From the NCBI RefSeq assembly GCF_037138995.1, contig NZ_JBAXHI010000001.1, positions 1 to 64,000 on the forward strand: a stretch of 64,000 nt of DNA. Reading direction: 5' to 3'. The translations under genes were made by a program, and so were the position numbers. Source of the DNA: Chlorohelix sp037138995 (lineage in GTDB: Bacteria; Chloroflexota; Chloroflexia; Chloroheliales; Chloroheliaceae). The stretch's first letter is position 1, and each line of letters starts with the position of its first letter. Positions 61,274-64,000 of this stretch are shown piece by piece. The notes under the pieces were generated by a model. That model was given only the letters and a program-made list of their open reading frames with translations, had not been told where the DNA came from and did not search any database.

Positions 61274-62622
61274 TAGAACTCCGTTGCACTATTAAATCTG
61301 AATCTACCAACCCTAATAGCAGGAACCAATGAACCAAAAACGAAATTAGGCAATAAAATTCGGTTTTGTGTAAGGGCAGTTACATCCCGCAAAGCTTCAA
61401 CCGCGCTTTGGGTGAAACGCAGGTTTTTTACCGGACGTACAATCTCACCGTTTTCAATCAAGAATGTGCCATCGCGGGTCATACCTGTTAGTATCGCTTT
61501 ATCCGGCACAAGGGGATTAACATAGTGAAAGCGCGTAACCCAGACACCGCGTTTGATACCCTTAAGCATTTCTTCTTTACTGCTGTCGCCTGCTTCCATA
61601 AAAAGGTGAAGTGGGATAGGACCAGATTCATTCTGTGTACCTGTGCTATGCCCGGTAGTGCTTTTGCCGGGTTCGCGATTAGCAGTATAGGTATCGTACA
61701 CTACCTCTTTTGCAACGCCTGCGGCAATCATATTAACCCGCTTCCTAGTAACCCCTTCCGCATCGAAAGGCATTATTATATTGCGAGGGTCACTTCCATC
61801 ATCATAAATAGTTACGAGCGGATTCATCAACTGACGCTCTAGTTGCATAAAGCTGCGCCCTTCTTGGATAGATTGCGCCCCCATTCCAAGAAAGCTCATA
61901 TACGAGAGCATTTCGGATACGGCATATTCTTCCAGAATTACCTCATACTCGCCCGGTTCTAATGGTGCAGGGTTCGCGCTTCGCAGTGTCTTGTTAATAG
62001 CTTCATCTGCTATTGCTTCGCCATCTATTTCAGAAACACGAGGGCTGAGGCGTTCAGCATAACCGCTACTATTCTCGCCCATTATCACAGTTACAATATC
62101 GCTGCTCGCGCCTCGATAATAATTTGAAAGCCCTAGTGAATTTATCACTGCCACTTCAAAACCTTGTGTTCTAAACGCGCCACTGGCAATAATGCCCTGT
62201 TCTTCCGCTTTGCGACAAATGATACTAGCAGCATGGGCGCGTACTTGTGGGTCAGTATTGTAGGTTGCAGCATCCGGCTCAGGCACATTTACGGCTGTTA
62301 CCAGTTCCGACCCCGGCAATGATTTGAAATTAGGATCAACTACCTGTAATTTAGCCAACCTTTCAGCGGTCTGTACCAGTGCTTTTAAATCTTCCGGTTT
62401 CAGGCTGTTGCCGCTGGCAATCCCAACCTTTTGACCGAACACACTCCTTACCTTTATAACGGTGTTATGCTCTTGCACGTTCTGGTGAATATAATTATTG
62501 GCAAAGCGGGTGAGCGCGGTTGTACCACCGTTGAAGCTGATTTCTGTCTGGTCTGCGCGAGCAAACTTCAAAGTATCCTGCAAAAGTCGAGTAAGTTGCT
62601 CTTTACCAAGAACCTCCGACAT
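61273..62622 (-). CDS. pmbA: TldD/PmbA family protein, PmbA type
   Basis: 449 residues from an ATG at 62622 with GGAG eight bases upstream; another ATG two codons earlier is too close to that site. PmbA/TldE is the non-catalytic partner in a heteromer with TldD that processes or degrades peptides. The C-terminal GDSSKEEMLKGIKRGVWVTRFHYVNPLVPDKAILTGMTRDG-type segment is conserved, and no HExxxH is present, which is expected for this subunit. The membrane protein gene lies 11 bases before it and tldD precedes that. Confidence 0.92.
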   Translation of the reverse strand: MSEVLGKEQLTRLLQDTLKFARADQTEISFNGGTTALTRFANNYIHQNVQEHNTVIKVRSVFGQKVGIASGNSLKPEDLKALVQTAERLAKLQVVDPNFKSLPGSELVTAVNVPEPDAATYNTDPQVRAHAASIICRKAEEQGIIASGAFRTQGFEVAVINSLGLSNYYRGASSDIVTVIMGENSSGYAERLSPRVSEIDGEAIADEAINKTLRSANPAPLEPGEYEVILEEYAVSEMLSYMSFLGMGAQSIQEGRSFMQLERQLMNPLVTIYDDGSDPRNIIMPFDAEGVTRKRVNMIAAGVAKEVVYDTYTANREPGKSTTGHSTGTQNESGPIPLHLFMEAGDSSKEEMLKGIKRGVWVTRFHYVNPLVPDKAILTGMTRDGTFLIENGEIVRPVKNLRFTQSAVEALRDVTALTQNRILLPNFVFGSLVPAIRVGRFRFNSATEF

Positions 62623-62633
62623 AGCCATATCTC

Positions 62634-63248
62634 CTATTGGGGCGTTCCTAGAGAGTAATCCGTTATGTACCAGCTATTTTCAACCATTTGCAGCATGGAG
62701 GTAAAACTTCCGGTACGCCCATCGTTATAATTTATCTTACCGCTCAAGTTAATTACAGTATTTCCGTTGTTTGTGGAAATTTTGGAAGTGACGTTGGTCA
62801 AATTGCTATAACGCGAAAGATAGCTTCGCCGTTGGCTCACAAAAGTCTGCAAACTGACACGAGTCAAACGATTTTTGGCAGAAGGTAAAACCAATTCGTA
62901 CATTTTATCGGCGTTACCTTCGCGGGCAGCTTTTAAAAACTGGTCGCTTACATTGAGGGCATCCTCACGCCACGTTGACACCGTAGCAAGGCTAAACCCT
63001 ACCACTATTATGCCAAGTATAACAATTCCAACCCAACCCGCTAAAAGTAGCCAAGCCCAACCCGGTAACCCGCTTTTACGAGGTAGCAAATAAGGGTAAA
63101 CGCCCTGATAATACTGGTTATAATAAACTTGCGCCGATTGATAAATCGGGGTTATAGGAGGATAACCCGGCGGAGGAGGCGGATACATCTGGGGCGTGAG
63201 CGATGTAGCCGGAATATCGGATATGGGTGTATCCTGAAGATAATTCAC
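62634..63248 (-). CDS. proline-rich single-span membrane protein
   Basis: A 204-residue protein that starts at a GTG sharing one base with the tldD stop. Residues 1-55 are rich in Pro, Tyr and Gln (YPPPPPGYPP), followed by one span at about 64-92 and an outer beta-rich domain of about 110 residues with a pattern of small DUF4864/lumazine-binding-like proteins (FLKAAREGNADKMYELVLPSAK). It lies between tldD and pmbA, so it is made with both and could bring the protease to the membrane (inference). Confidence 0.7.
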   Translation of the reverse strand: MNYLQDTPISDIPATSLTPQMYPPPPPGYPPITPIYQSAQVYYNQYYQGVYPYLLPRKSGLPGWAWLLLAGWVGIVILGIIVVGFSLATVSTWREDALNVSDQFLKAAREGNADKMYELVLPSAKNRLTRVSLQTFVSQRRSYLSRYSNLTNVTSKISTNNGNTVINLSGKINYNDGRTGSFTSMLQMVENSWYITDYSLGTPQ

Positions 63249-64000
63249 TAGCTTTCCGCCCCGAATACCTTAATATTGCAAAAACGCACCGGAGCCGCGC
63301 CATGTCCAACGTGCATTCCCTGCATTGGCTCGCCCTTGCCGCAATTCGGTATCGCCCAAATATTCCAGCTATCGAGACTGCCAATTGCCTCGGCGCTGCC
63401 CCAAAACTGGGGAGTCATGCCAGTGTACGCCGGGTTACGGTACATCTGCCCAAGTTTACCGTTCTTTATTTCCCAAGCGGCTTCCAACCCGAACTGGAAA
63501 TTTAGACGCTTATCATCAATACTCCAGCTTTTATTGGTTTCCATATAGATACCGTCATCCACGCCACCGATTAAATCATCCAGTGAACCACCGTTGCCCG
63601 GTTCGAGGTTGATATTGGTCATGCGAATGAGCGGGATGCGATTCCAACTATCGGCGCGGGCAGTGCCATTTGACTGCTGACCAAGCACAGCAGCGGTTTC
63701 CCTGTCAGTAAGATAATTCACGAAAAGCCCGTTCTGTACAAGAGGAGTGCGCGTAGCTTTGATACCTTCGTCATCATAGCCAAAAGTGCCAAGCCCACGC
63801 GGGGAAGTGGCATCGGCAATGATATTTACAATATCTGCGCCGTATTTTAATTTCCCCTGTTTCTCGGTAGTCAAAAAACTGGTTCCGGCAAAACTGGCTT
63901 CCATGCCAAAAACCCGATCCAATTCGGTGGGATGTCCGCAACTTTCATGCACTTGCAAACCTACTTGGCTACCATCCAAAACCAACGTGGTAACTTTGCT
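63248..64000 (-). CDS. tldD: TldD metalloprotease, 5' part beyond the window
   Basis: The C-terminal 250 residues of a TldD-type zinc protease are visible, with the frame open at the right edge. The metal motif HESCGHPTE (HExxxH) follows VLDGSQVGLQV, and the later segments GTFGYDDEGIKATRT, IRMTNINLEPG and GLEAAWEIKNGKLGQMYRNPAYTG are conserved. It works with PmbA/TldE as a cytosolic peptidase heteromer. The next gene begins on the last base of the TAG stop. Confidence 0.93.
   Translation of the reverse strand, partial: SKVTTLVLDGSQVGLQVHESCGHPTELDRVFGMEASFAGTSFLTTEKQGKLKYGADIVNIIADATSPRGLGTFGYDDEGIKATRTPLVQNGLFVNYLTDRETAAVLGQQSNGTARADSWNRIPLIRMTNINLEPGNGGSLDDLIGGVDDGIYMETNKSWSIDDKRLNFQFGLEAAWEIKNGKLGQMYRNPAYTGMTPQFWGSAEAIGSLDSWNIWAIPNCGKGEPMQGMHVGHGAAPVRFCNIKVFGAES

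Overview
The window reads as chromosomal DNA of a free-living bacterium with moderate GC. The gene mix suggests Chloroflexota: a CruA/CruP-type carotenoid cyclase relative, an acyl-CoA carboxylase beta subunit, GH42 and GH38 glycosidases, many small zinc-ribbon proteins, and long intergenic AT-rich leaders. The cyclase relative would fit a carotenoid-forming, possibly phototrophic lineage. This placement is inference; no rRNA, tRNA or CRISPR array is visible to anchor it.

Layout, left to right. 1-6.3 kb (minus): the end of an FHA-domain protein, then a tight run ilvD > WecG/TagA-type glycosyltransferase > zinc-finger membrane protein > HldA-like heptose kinase > HldC-like adenylyltransferase, i.e. 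ADP-heptose supply for a surface glycan. 6.4-9.4 kb (minus): recR followed by a six-hairpin glycosidase. 9.5-12.1 kb (minus): an ArsR-like regulator, a PLDc_N membrane peptide and an ABC-2 exporter. 12.2-13.9 kb (plus): GNAT acetyltransferase and alpha/beta hydrolase. 13.9-17.6 kb (minus): HD protein, then a GT87/GT39-like membrane glycosyltransferase operon. 17.9-23.3 kb (minus): SRPBCC protein with the CruA/CruP relative, and a spermidine-synthase-like membrane protein with a half-length paralogue. 23.6-29.7 kb (plus): an MBL-fold protein with a degenerate metal motif, pyrG, a zinc-ribbon protein, an ECF sigma/anti-sigma pair and a 61-residue zinc peptide. 29.8-36.4 kb: acyl reductase-like SDR, pccB-like gene, an unrecognised 392-residue protein and a GH42 beta-galactosidase with a clear promoter/operator. 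36.7-43.9 kb (plus): EF-G-like GTPase with a long leader, then GT4 > UDP-sugar dehydrogenase > GT39-TPR. 43.9-49 kb (minus): GH38 alpha-mannosidase and a USP-USP-GpgS fusion. 49-54.5 kb (plus): Ste24-like protease with a membrane-anchored Cas4-like nuclease, a CheY-like regulator and dnaX. 54.6-64 kb: response regulator, PPIase lipoprotein, miaA, hflX, then a minus-strand operon TldD > membrane protein > PmbA > oligopeptide-binding lipoprotein.

Shared themes are envelope glycan building and turnover (HldA/HldC, WecG, GT4, UDP-sugar dehydrogenase, several GT39/87 proteins, GH38, GH42), membrane-linked signalling (FHA, ECF/anti-sigma, USP fusion, response regulators) and ordinary housekeeping (ilvD, recR, pyrG, fusA-like, dnaX, miaA, hflX). 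The most unusual items are the USP-USP-GpgS fusion in which key glycosyltransferase residues are replaced, the membrane-tethered Cas4-like nuclease coupled to a Ste24 protease with no CRISPR locus nearby, the CruA/CruP relative with a palindrome in its promoter, and an MBL protein lacking the usual histidine cluster.
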